A stretch of 64,000 nt of DNA from Loripinus fragilis (lineage: Eukaryota > Mollusca > Bivalvia > Lucinida > Lucinidae). The DNA lies in NCBI GenBank assembly GCA_964019695.1, contig OZ026525.1, positions 61,412,253 through 61,476,252 of the forward strand. The letters are read 5' to 3'. Made by a program: the position numbers and the translations under genes. Under the pieces are notes generated by a model. It was not told the origin of the DNA and did not search any database. It worked only from the letters and a program-made list of their open reading frames with translations. This document shows, one piece after another, positions 54,012-63,753 of this stretch. Positions within the stretch are counted from its first letter, which is position 1. Each line of letters opens with the position of its first letter.

Positions 54012-54380
54012 ATAGTGTCAGCTAAGCAAGGTTGTATTGTCATTTAGTTTTACTAGCTTAACGTTGTTTTTTGTTTGTTTTTTGTTGTATTTGTCTTTTT
54101 TTGCGTATGTTCTAATGTTAGTGACTTCAACAAACGAAACCAATTTTTGACTGCCAGGTTACTAAAACAAGGCTAATGACACCATAAACTTTGTAAAGCA
54201 TTTTCTAAATTCTACCATAGACACTTAGAGTTTATCGTTAGATACAATGTTGGGTTTAAACTCTTCTGCAACAGTGCATATAAAGAGCCAGTATTTTATC
54301 GTGATTTAGTTTATAAATTCAAAAGAATCGATGGAAAGCCTTCTTTAATTCAACAAGAGGACCTGAAGCGCTCATCTGAT
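54012..54380. other. No recognisable gene
   Basis: AT-rich with poly-T-containing words; nothing supported. Confidence 0.35.
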
Positions 54381-54384
54381 CTTC

Positions 54385-54725
54385 TTAATAATGTTAAAAT
54401 AGGTCAAGGTCAACTTAGGCATATTATTTAAACATAGTTTGTTCTACCATGTATGGGCATGGTGGCCATTTTGGTCAAGTGACCTAAGACAAATATTATA
54501 TTGATATTGTTTTATCTACCGAATACTCCATATGAAATTGGAGTTCAAGCCGCCCAAAGATTTCTGAGAAAAGGATGTTTAGATACGTATGTGGCAGTCC
54601 AAAATGAGTGGCCTTGGGTGAATGGCCAAAGGTAAGCTTGACCTTTGGTGCTTGTATAAAACCAGTGTTTCGTTAGGATTAACATTTCTTGCACGTATTA
54701 TGATTTCAGCTTAAACAGTTATAGA
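54385..54725. repeat. Single 'aggtcaaggtcaac' long unit
   Basis: 'aataggtcaaggtcaactta', 'ttctaccatgtatgggcatg'+'gtggcc', 'ctccatatgaaattggagtt', 'gatttctgagaaaagg', 'aggtaagcttgacctttgg', 'tggaatcttgattc'. It matches one unit of the array at 57605. Confidence 0.75.
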
Positions 54726-55189
54726 AAAATAAAAATTTCAAGATTTTTCAAATCTAAAAGCATTTGGAATCTTGATTCTTGATTTATAGTCCCGTAAGCT
54801 CTTTTGAGTTGGTCTACTCCCTCTGAACAGTCTCTATACTTTTTCGCGTTTATCCGGTTCCAGGTATTAACAATGTCTTTTCAGTAAATCTCCGCCAGAA
54901 TCTATCTTCCTGGCAATATCACCTTATCACGTCTAGTTTTGAATTTAAATGAGCCAAGATCTGACAAAAGGGACCTTCTGGCAATAAAAGTCAAAAGTGA
55001 GATATTTACCGAGAAAGAAAGACCTAGCTGTTGTGAACAATTACCGAAAATTTGAAGAGATTATCTTTACAAATAACAAAGATATGAGCGTTTAAACTTG
55101 TATATATGATGCGTTTTAAACATGACGTGACTTAACGTTGTTAATGACGTTCTGACGCCAACGCCATTGTGTTACTAAATGACGCTAAT
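54726..55189. other. No recognisable gene
   Basis: No ORF or repeat assigned; 'aacgttgttaatgacgttct' is a short imperfect palindrome. Confidence 0.3.
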
Positions 55190-55203
55190 ACAAAGACGCT
55201 GGG

Positions 55204-55404
55204 TTGATTTTGTTTGATTTGATTCTTTACGTCCACTCAACAATCTTTCAGTTATGCGGGACGGTTCTTCCTGGGTTGAACCAGTACTAAGCTAGGATAA
55301 ATGTGTCTTGCTCAAGGACCACAACGCAGTGACGCCGGTGAGGCTCGAACCCGCGGCCCTTCGGTCTCGAGTCAAGCACTCTACCACTGAGCCACTGCGC
55401 TCCC
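55204..55404 (-). mobile_element. SINE S1, complete, TSD ACAAAGACGCTGGG
   Basis: Perfect 14-bp TSDs are at 55190-55203 and 55405-55418. Head 'gggagcgcagtggctcagtg', B box GGGTTCGAGCCTCACC, core 'tgtggtccttgagcaagaca', tail 'gaatcaaatcaaacaaaatc'. It is the best reference copy of S1 in the window. Confidence 0.95.
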
Positions 55405-56119
55405 ACAAAGACGCTGGGAGCAATATTTCAAGAATGCTCCATGTTTCTGTAAATTTGATGTGTATGCAATTGCATAGACTGCACAAATAGCCCACATACG
55501 CACATCCCGTGTTTACAAAAGCATCTGAAATGAGGTACCCTGTTTTCAAGGAAGTGTGTAGTACATATGCACAGCTGTTGCCATGGCAACATGCATTATA
55601 CGTATCACTTAATTTTATCAGAGCTGTTTGCCCCTTTGATTGTATTACATGTTAGAAGCAATTTGGGTCTATTGTAAGAACATGCAAAATCTTAAAAATT
55701 TCGACCTTTTTGAAATTCTGATTACACAAAAACTGCTAAAGTGCCCGAAGGACCCTTTTGTCAGATCCGCGCTAAAATACAGTATCACTGCACACAATGT
55801 CTTCACTTAAGGTATTCCACTTGTTGATACAACGTACAGGGAAACTATTTAATCTTAGTGTTTTCTCGCATTTTGGTTTTACTATTTTGAATAAATGTCC
55901 TCTTGTGCAGTTTTCATTGAATTCAAAAAAATTAACAGGTTTCATATCTTCATATCCATGTACTATTTTAAACAATTGCATTAAATCAAGTCTCTATCTT
56001 CTATAATGCATTGTATGTAATTTCAATGATTCAAATCTTTCGCCATAAGATAATCCTTTCAATTCTGGTGATGTTCTAGTAGCTCTGCGCTGAACATTTT
56101 CTATCGATTGAATATTATA

Positions 56120-56738
56120 CAGTTATTTCATGCTTTTTTGTAGTATAGTCAAAACTTTTACCCCGAGGTGCCGTGGACGACCTGATGCAGTATTGCACGA
56201 GGCCGAAGCCCGAGTGCAATAGTGCATCAGGTCGTCCACGGTACCGAGGGGTAATAGTTTGACTATACTACAAACAGGCATGAAATAACTGTTTTATTAC
56301 CCAACCCAATTGATGAAATACTTAGCAGCGTTCCTTGAATGGAGTTGCTGTAGACGATGCGGTTTTGTTGCAAAACGGAAAATTTCACCAAATCTGCTCA
56401 ATTTCGGTCTCAAAATGTTCCGCTCGTTCTAACTAAGAAAACGAGTACCCACACTTTATGTTTCTGACCATAAACACCGGAGTTATTGGAGTTTAAAGTT
56501 GCCAAACCATGCCTCATTTTCACCATTGTTGCATAAGTTCTCCTTTCATAAACGAACCGTACGCGCATCGTCGTCGCGCATGATAATAAGCGCCTGTGTG
56601 TTTTTAACAGGGTAGCGGGAAACCAGGCCCATGGTATAGTGCCAGTCTATAGTCATATTTATTGACCGGTGGAATAGTTCAGTGACTCATGACATAGCAA
56701 AAATTAGACAATTACTCCGTATATAGACGGTTGGGTAA
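56120..56738. mobile_element. 619-bp composite insertion with foldback, inside the LINE
   Basis: It interrupts the LINE codon run KKD-Y-NIQSIE, with ATA on both sides (56117-56119 and 56739-56741). The left 165 bp is a foldback: 'cagttatttcatgc', 'tgtagtatagtcaaa', 'ggacgacctgatgca' arms around 'cacgaggccgaagcccgagt' near 56197. The right 450 bp begins 'ttattacccaaccc' and ends 'ggttgggtaata', an inverted pair. It contains the repeat shared with 8395-8705. Confidence 0.75.
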
Positions 56739-57122
56739 TAATCTTTTTTAGTGTATGGGTAATACACACTACCACCATAATCAAGAATAGATCTTATCAA
56801 ACTTTAGCAAAGTATCAAAAATGAGTCTTTATCTAGTGATTTAAATGTCCTTTGGATAAGTCCAACAAGCCTATTTGCTCTATTCACTATGTAACTAATA
56901 TGTTCATCAAAACTCAAGTTATTTTGAAACCATATGCCATTGTGTCTTTAGGTAAAGCCTGCAAATTTCCATTTTTTGTCTTTTAGTTTGTATTAAAAAT
57001 TATATTTTACATTTCCATATTGTACCAGTTTACATTTCTGCATTGAAAACTGCAATAGCAAATTTTAACTCCATTCACTTAGCTTCAGTTAATCTTGTTG
57101 TAAACTCTTCTGATCAGTTCTT

Positions 57123-57600
57123 CTATCCACTGCTGTGTAAACGTTGGTATCGTCCGTAAAAAATAAAAAAAATTTGAAGACTGTCAGGAATGTCATTTGC
57201 ATATATTATGAAGGAAACAGGCCCCAGGACTGAGCCCTGGGGCACACCAGATGTGACTATTTTCCATCCTGAACATTTTCCATTTAACATTACTCTTTGT
57301 CTTCTTCCACTTAAAAAGTCCTTGGCCCAATTTAATAATTGTCCATCAAAAGCATACTTCTTTAACATAAATAAAAGTCTATCATGTGGAATTGTATCAA
57401 ATGCTTTCTTTATGTCAAGACAATTTATTGTCTTTTTGTTTACTTTCATCATAATATTTACTCCAGTCATCTAACAATTCTAAAACACAGCTCCTCTTAT
57501 TTCTAAAGCCAAAGTGGCAAGCACTAAATAGATTGTTGTCATTCATATGTTTCTTAATTTTATCTCGGATTGTTTTTCTAAAAATCTGAATCAAATTTGG
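57123..57600 (-). pseudogene. LINE reverse-transcriptase core
   Basis: Palm motifs A and B lie in one open frame (57123-57470). The finger motif HFGFRN is in another frame upstream, and the D-D box in a third downstream. At least two frameshifts mean no active enzyme. Confidence 0.88.
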
Positions 57601-57604
57601 CCTT

Positions 57605-58830
57605 GCCCTAAAAAGGTCAAGGTCAACCCAGATTCATCATTTGTGCAAACCTGGTAGGGCCCACATCCCCAATGCTACATACAAAGTCCTAAGGGCATTG
57701 GCCTTTTGGTTTCAGAGAATATATTTAAAGGGGTTTTACTGTATATGGACATGGCGGCCATCTTGGCCATGTGATAATAAACATTTGTTATAAATTTACT
57801 CCCATCAACTTAAAAAGTCTCCATATGAAATTTGAGTTCAATTGACTTAGTAGTTGTTTTAATATATTGATGGGACTCCAATTTGAGCAACATTGGCCAA
57901 AAGGTCAATGGTCAACCTTGACCTTTGGAACTTATTTATAGCCATTGTATCAATGGGTTTAACATTTTAAGTGAGAATAATGACTTTGGCTACAGTAGTT
58001 TTGAAAAAATCAACTTTTCAAAAACAATCCAATTTAAATGCATTAGGAAGCAAATTTGACCTCGATGTTAAGTAGGTCAAGGTCAACCCAGGACCATCAT
58101 TTGAATACACTTGCCAGGCCCAAAATCCCAAATGTTACATACCAAGCCCTAAGGCCACCAGCCCTCTGGTTCTAGATAAAGGTTTTTTTACCATATATGG
58201 GTATGTCGGCAATTTTGGTCATGTGACCACAACAATTTGTATAAAATTTGGCTATCTTATCGTAAGGAGTCTTCATATGAAATTGGAGTTCAAATAGCCT
58301 TATGGTTTCTGAGAAAACTACGTTTTTATACATTATGCGACTCCAATATGAGCGACCTTGACTGAAAGGTCAAAGGTCAACTTTTACCTTTGGAACTTAT
58401 TTATAGTCATTGTCTCATTATGTTGAACATATCTAGTGATTATAATGACTGGCTTCGTTTTATAAAAAATCCCACTTAAACGCATTAGGAAGCAAACTTG
58501 ACATTGACGTTAAGTAGGTCAATATCAACCTAGGACCATAATTTGAAAAAAAACTTGGTATGCCCCACATCCCCAATGCTACCTACCAAGTCCCAAGGAC
58601 ATCAGCCTTCTGGATCTGGAGAAGATTTTTTCAGGGTTTTTAACCGTATATGGGCATGGCGGCCATTTTGAACAAACTTTTGTTCCCTCATCCTTAGGAG
58701 TCTCAACATGAAATTTGAGTTCATTTGGCCCAGTGGTTTCAGAAGAGATGTTTGAAAATGTTGACGGACTGACGACAGAGTCATTGGTATACTAATAGCT
58801 CACCTCGGAGCCTTCAGCTCAGGTGAGCTA
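57605..58830. repeat. Tandem array, about 450-bp 'aggtcaaggtcaaccc' unit, 2.7 copies
   Basis: Unit starts are 57612, 58075 and 58515. Each has 'aggtcaa.gtcaaccca.ga', 'cccacatccccaatgctac', 'atggcggccat.ttgg.cat', 'catatgaaatt.gagttcaa', 'aggtcaa.ggtcaac..t.acctttggaac'. The last unit ends in the hairpin 'agctcacctcggagccttca' + GCTCAGGTGAGCT (58798-58832). A separate tail copy is at 59870-59985. Confidence 0.85.
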
Positions 58831-59034
58831 AAAATATAAACAAATGTTATTTAAAAAAAGGTGGGATATAACATGGATATTATGTAAGTCTGCATGCCTG
58901 GTTGTAAACCTAGACATGGTTTATAGCTATGGTTTCCCCTTTCACAGAACGACAGTGTGTCAGACCTAAGACTTAATGACAAATCTGCACGGTGGTGGGT
59001 CAGGCCTCAGACTCAATGACGGCTCTGGCGTAAA

Positions 59035-59640
59035 GCTTTAATGGGTGGGTTGGTGCCCGATGCTTGGCTGTTGCTGGGCCCACCGTGGCTCAACTTAAGG
59101 TTTTGTTTAGCTCTGACTATCTGTAAGTCGTTAGCCCTCTTCTCTGTTTCATCATAGTGCGTTAATTTGATTATATTGTTTCTCTATGATGATACATCCC
59201 AAAAGTTAGGAATCCTCCATGCGGGCTTACCATTTTTTGTGCTTCAACGGCAGCAGAACCTAAGGCGGTAATTCTGTTGTTTTTGACTTTTTGTTAATTG
59301 TTACTCCCATTGTGGGAGTCTGTAATTGTTCTATGTTTTCTTGTACGTTACTTTATGTCCATTCTCGTTTTGCAACCATCTCAATGGGGAAGACAGAGCT
59401 GGTTGCTTTGCTTAGTTTGTCTTCCTGGTTGTCTCGTGATTGTTGTGTGGCTCTTCCTCGCGATGCCACAGTTTTGTCTGCAGCTTGTGATTGTGGTATT
59501 TCCTGATCATACTCACTATTTCCAACCTAAAACTCCTTGCTAGCGCTTGAAGTTTGTCTTGGGCTGGGCCCATCATGGCTCATCTAGAGATTTTCTTTAG
59601 CTCTGGTCGTCTGTGAGTTAAGAGCACTTTTCTATGTTTT
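59035..59640. repeat. Tandem duplication, about 510-bp unit (partial)
   Basis: 'gctgggcccaccgtggctca' (59073) and 'gctgggcccatcatggctca' (59563), both followed by 'tagctctg.c..tctg..agt'. Between them lies the repeat shared with 20395-20690. Confidence 0.7.
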
Positions 59641-59872
59641 ATCACAGTATGTTACAATGATTTGATTGTTTTGATTATGTCCCGGTCAACAATTTTTCAG
59701 TCATGTCAGGACTGGTCTTCCTGGGTTAGTGGGTTGAACCAGTACTAACCAGAGGATAAAGTCACTTAGTGTCTTGCTCAAGGATGCAACACAGTGCCTC
59801 CAAAGAGGCTCGAACCAGCAGCCCCTTGATCTTGCATCAAGCACTCTACAACTGAGCCACTGCGCTCCTTGT
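59640..59872 (-). mobile_element. SINE S1, complete but diverged
   Basis: Head 'ggagcgcagtggctcagttg', B box 'ggttcgagcctctttgg', core 'gcatccttgagcaagacact', an inserted second 'gtgggttgaacc', tail 'aatcaaatcattg'-like. Confidence 0.8.
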
Positions 59873-59985
59873 GGTTTATTAGGAGGAGATATTTGAAAAT
59901 GTTGACAGAAGGAAAATGTACAATGGAGTAATTGGTATGCTTTTTAGCTCATTGCGGAGCCTTTGGTTCAGGTGAGCTAATGATT
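59872..59985. repeat. Tail of the 450-bp unit with GCTCACC hairpin
   Basis: 'tttgaaaatgttgacag', 'aattggtatgctttttagct', 'cattgcggagcctttggttc'+'aggtgagct'. Confidence 0.65.
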
Positions 59986-59999
59986 GTAATCTAGGCAGA

Positions 60000-60535
60000 A
60001 ATTCGAACATTTTCAGGTTGTTTCATGATTTTACATGGATTACAGACTTTACTAAAACCAGCAACCCTGCGATCTTGTCGACAATCTCTACCACTAAGCT
60101 CCTAATCTTGACTTTGATTTTGTTGCTCATATTCATTCGACCAATCCTTACAATTTTAAACCAATATGAAATTCATTGCTATGCCCACAGGGACCAGTAG
60201 TCTTTGCAGCATGCCATAAACTATTTATCATGTTAATATGAGCCGCGACATGTGATTTCCTACAATGTGGCGTTTTAACAAGTGTAGACTCAGGCGAGCT
60301 TGTGCAGCTTATTTTTAAGTTTAGAAACTCCAAATAATAATCAGTCAGTAGCTTAACGTTCATAAAATATACAAGTTAATAGCAAAGGCTCTGGCCAGAC
60401 TGTGCGCATGCGCAGGCTGATCCGAGGCTTTGCTGGACGCATATACCATATTGTTGGAAATCTCATGTCGCAGCTCATTATTATGTTTATTTGAAGTCTA
60501 TTTCAGTTAACAACTCACATTGTATATCTTTAACC
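60000..60535. other. No recognisable gene
   Basis: Short ORFs overlap on both strands; 'ctgtgcgcatgcgcaggctg' at 60400 is a palindromic word also found near 7260 ('gactgtgcggatgcgcagtc'). Confidence 0.35.
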
Positions 60536-60843
60536 ATAGGCCCAGATAAGGAAATTTTATGAGCGTAAAACAGGGTTCCCACAAATTATAGAAAGTAAAA
60601 TTCCCTGACTTTTCACTGACCGAATTTAAATTTCCCTGACCCAAAATGTCGGCATTTGTCAAGCTTATGAGCATGTTTACTGAACAGCATGTTTAAGCAA
60701 TGTTCCTGAAGTATAGGTAAAATTTATGATACATTCATCAAAACTCTTTAGATGATCTTTTGTCTACTGGTGATCTTTGACTTACAGTAGTGCTAAAACG
60801 CCTAGCATTACTACCAGAATTTAAGAAAGCAATCTGTTGTGTA

Positions 60844-61091
60844 TTTTGTTTGTTTTGTTGCTTTACGTCTCAAGTCAACAGCTATGGTCATTGCGGGACG
60901 GTCAGTTCACCTAACAACACTTTTTCCTGGGCAGGCTTGAACAAGCGGTTAACCAGTAATTCGTGCACATACTTTCGCTTGTAACTGACAACAACCCTTC
61001 TTGAATGAATCAGCGGAAGGGAGGAGAATGACCGTAGAAATCATTTCATGATCAATCTCCACTAAAGTATGGGACCGGACCGGGATCGAAC
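60844..61091 (-). mobile_element. SINE S2 nested in the hAT-like element, TSD TCTGTTGTGTA
   Basis: 11-bp TSDs are at 60833-60843 and 61092-61102. On the minus strand: B box 'gttcgatcccggtccggtcc', 'gagattgatcatgaaatgat', 'ttctcctcccttccgctgat', 'gttgttgtcagttacaagcg', 'ggttaaccgcttgttcaagc', tail 'gtaaagcaacaaaac'. It supplies one 77-bp-type segment, as opposed to eight at 34210. Confidence 0.9.
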
Positions 61092-61102
61092 TCTGTTGTG
61101 TA

Positions 61103-62990
61103 ATTGTCAAATTGTATTGGTTTACTTCAAGAAAATATATCTAAGGAGGTGTAGATGGATTGGCCTATAAGTGCACTATATAACTTTAAAATGCCTTTTC
61201 ACCAAAACTTAACAGCAAACAGAACAAAACTGGCTAGGTATATAAAACTATCATTTAACCACTGACTAATTCTAGCACCAGAATTCTTCAAACATTTTGA
61301 AGCACCATGTGTCTATGTTGCTAAAACCAAGTTTCAGAGTGTTCCATCAAAATGTGCGGTAGCAACATTCTTCCTGCGTGACCACAGGCATAACCCCATA
61401 TTTCAAAAGGCCAACTAAATGGAGCTGTCAATTTGCCAATAATCAATAATTTGGTACCCAAATACTTGTATGGTAGGCTCCAGGTGTGCCACAATCAAAT
61501 GTTGCAGCATATCCCATGCACTAAGAGGAAAGGAAACCACTCAAAAACAAACTACATAGAGTAACAAGTAATAGAAACTTCAACATGCAAATGTTCAATT
61601 TGTCTTCACTGTTATGGCCAAGATTCATGCATTTTCATCAAAACTGTGACAGAAGTTGCTTCAATCCGTGAATAAACTATTATGGCACAACCATTACCTT
61701 GAATAAACTGTTATGGCATAACCATTACCTTCTATATCAGAAAACAAGCAGAAAAAAAAATACAATGTGAACAATGTGCCGTTCATAAAGACATGGATTT
61801 TCAACACCAAACGTCTTCATGCAAATGCTAATTGAGTCTATAGATTTTAGCACTGGGTCACAGTGTAGAGTAGAAAGTTTCAAAATATCCATCTTGACTA
61901 TAAAAAGCAAAGTAAGGTACCTAATCTCAAACTTTCAGTGTAATAAGAGAAGCATAACACCTATTAACAGCAAGCAGCAAAAAACTTTCCCAAGCATTCA
62001 ATGATGCCAATCTGCCAATCATGTTTTTATCAGCAAAACTTTTTCATACAAATGTTAACTGTGACCATATTGTGCCATATAATTTCCATTAAAAACTGAT
62101 CAACATGCAAATATAAGTATAGCCCCCTTCAGTATAAACTTATTTAAAAGATAATTTCACATTGCTTTCATTTTGCTAATAGTTATTCTTGTAACCAAAT
62201 GTTCAATGTGTCTATCTGATGAAAGCAAAGTATCTGAGATTGTTTATAACAAAATCTGTGGTATGACTGAGTTGACCGACACTGTCTCTGCATAAACATA
62301 CTCTTGGCTATTAGGATTTACAAAAAGAAATAACCCTTAGAACAACCTGGCCATACCCATAACTGTTGATTTATGAGTGTCTTACTTGAGCATACGAATG
62401 TATTTGTGCTTGTGAAGAAAAGTTTATGATAAGCTCTAAAACATATTAGAGAAACAAAATGTCACGGACCGACAAATGGAAAGACATAAAATGAAAAACA
62501 GTATTTCCCCACAGAAACAGTTTTCAGACCCTATCAGTTTTGTTTTAATACCAACTAAACCACCTTCTTCTAATGAGAATATATTTTCAAGTACAGGAGT
62601 GCATATACATGCCATCACACAATTTTGTAGATTTTACATGTTCATACTCAAAACAGCATTATTCATAATATCAATCCAGAATCAGTTATATCTCTAGCTC
62701 AGAATATCATGGGAGAAAATATCCCATTAAGTCAAAAAAGACCAGAAATTATGAATTTTAGAGCAAAATTTAACGAAATCCTTTGCTTAATTGTATTTTG
62801 CTACGAGAGTTTTCTCCAATTGGCAAAATATGAGCAACTCTCTAACTATCTCCCCTGAAAATAATCACTGCAGTGTTCTATATATCATATTTTGTCTAAA
62901 AGTTTGGACATCCCTAGAATTAAGACACATTGATCTACTTAATTGAACAGTAATATTAAACACTCAAAAATATGACAAAATGTTGTTATA
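61103..62990. other. AT-rich interior of the hAT-like element
   Basis: No gene found on either strand. 'aataaactgttatggca.aaccattacctt' is directly repeated at about 61670-61730. Confidence 0.4.
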
Positions 62991-63276
62991 AAATTCCCTG
63001 ACTTTTTCCAAAATTTCAAATTTCCCTGACTCAACTCAAATTCCCTAACTTTTCCCTGACCTTGAACTTTTTTCATTTTTCACTGACTTTTCCCTGACCG
63101 TGGGAACCCTGTAAAACCGTAATTATTTCCTTACCCATCAATTTAAACATGTTTTTTGGGTGCTCAAAAGAACAGTCTCATTGAGACGGTTCTTTTGAGT
63201 ACCCACAACATATGTTTTGGGTGAGAAATGAAGAAAATAGGTTTCCAATATGCACTCTTATCTGGGGGCCTGGTTA

Positions 63277-63487
63277 ACAACAGCAAAAATAAAAGCATTG
63301 CAGACAATGCATGATACCCCACCACAAAAGACACTTATCTTAACCCTGTATATTAACAGCATGCATGAAAGTTCAAAATTTCCAAAATCCTGAACTTTTG
63401 AAAATCAGATTTTAAAACTTGTGCAATGCCAAAAAAATCAACAATTTCAAAATTCAAATGGTCAAGTGTCTACTATTACTATTGTGG
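63277..63487. other. No recognisable gene
   Basis: AT-rich; contains 'ttcaaaatttccaaaatcct'-type short words. Confidence 0.3.
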
Positions 63488-63753
63488 ACTACCATTGCAA
63501 TACCATTGTGATACTATTGTCTGGAACATTTATGCTTGTTTGATGGACAAAAATAAGAATACGGAAGGACTTTTCTGCATTTAAGGGTAACAATTTTCGG
63601 ATGGAAACAACAGACAACAAACTACCATTGCAATACCATTGTGATACTATTGTCTGGAACATTTATGCTTGTTTGATGGAGAAAAATAAGAATACGGAAG
63701 GACTTTTCTGCATTTAAGGGTACCAATTTTCGGATGGAAACAACAGAAAAAAT
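63488..63753. repeat. Near-perfect tandem duplication, 133-bp unit
   Basis: Units start at 63488 and 63621 ('actaccattgcaataccatt'). I count two substitutions over about 128 bases, so it is recent or an assembly artefact. The flanks (63470-63490, 63900-63990) carry further 'actattg'/'ccattg' words, suggesting a minisatellite-prone context. Confidence 0.9.

Larger units (their letters stand above)
55772..57600 (-). pseudogene. CR1/L2-like LINE remnant, reverse transcriptase to C-terminus
   Basis: The minus strand from about 57600 contains HFGFRNKRSCVLELLDDWS, then after a frame break LDIKKAFDTIPHDRLLFMLK (motif A), VTSGVPQGSVLGPVSF (motif B, 57260 region), and after another frame break FFTDDTNVYTAVD. 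The last aligns with the catalytic Y/F-A-D-D box but has Thr for Ala. Downstream come an in-frame stop in the thumb region, IRSILDYGGSVYYPYTKKD (about 56800), then an insertion, then IENVQRRATRTSPELKGLSY and ERFESLKLHTMHYRR, and finally LFKIVHGYEDMKPVNFF to a stop at 55772. The endonuclease domain is absent (5' truncated near 57600). The clade is inferred from motif style. Confidence 0.88.
60571..63111. mobile_element. 2,541-bp non-autonomous hAT-like element, CAGGGTTCCCAC ends, TSD TAAAA
   Basis: It starts CAGGGTTCCCAC and ends GTGGGAACCCTG. The 5-bp TSD TAAAA is at 60566-60570 and 63112-63116. Both ends carry repeated 'ttccctgac.ttt' words (60600-60645 and 62992-63100). It is the same family as 10917-11379. 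The 1.9-kb AT-rich interior (61092-62990) has no recognisable transposase; ORFs at 61819 and 62476 show no domain. It contains an S2 SINE. Confidence 0.88.
60536..63276. mobile_element. H2 hairpin element split by a 2.5-kb insertion
   Basis: The left 35 bases (60536-60570: 'ataggcccagataaggaaat', 'gagcgtaaaa') and the right 160 bases (63117-63276: 'ccgtaattatttccttaccc', stem GAACAGTCTCATTGAGACGGTTC, 'ctcttatctgggggcctgg') are contiguous in other H2 copies. The ends 'aggcccagataag' and 'ctcttatctgggggcct' are inverted. Confidence 0.85.

Noticed and set aside
57190..57474. Plus-strand 94-codon ORF
   Set aside because: It is the antisense shadow of the LINE reverse-transcriptase frame.
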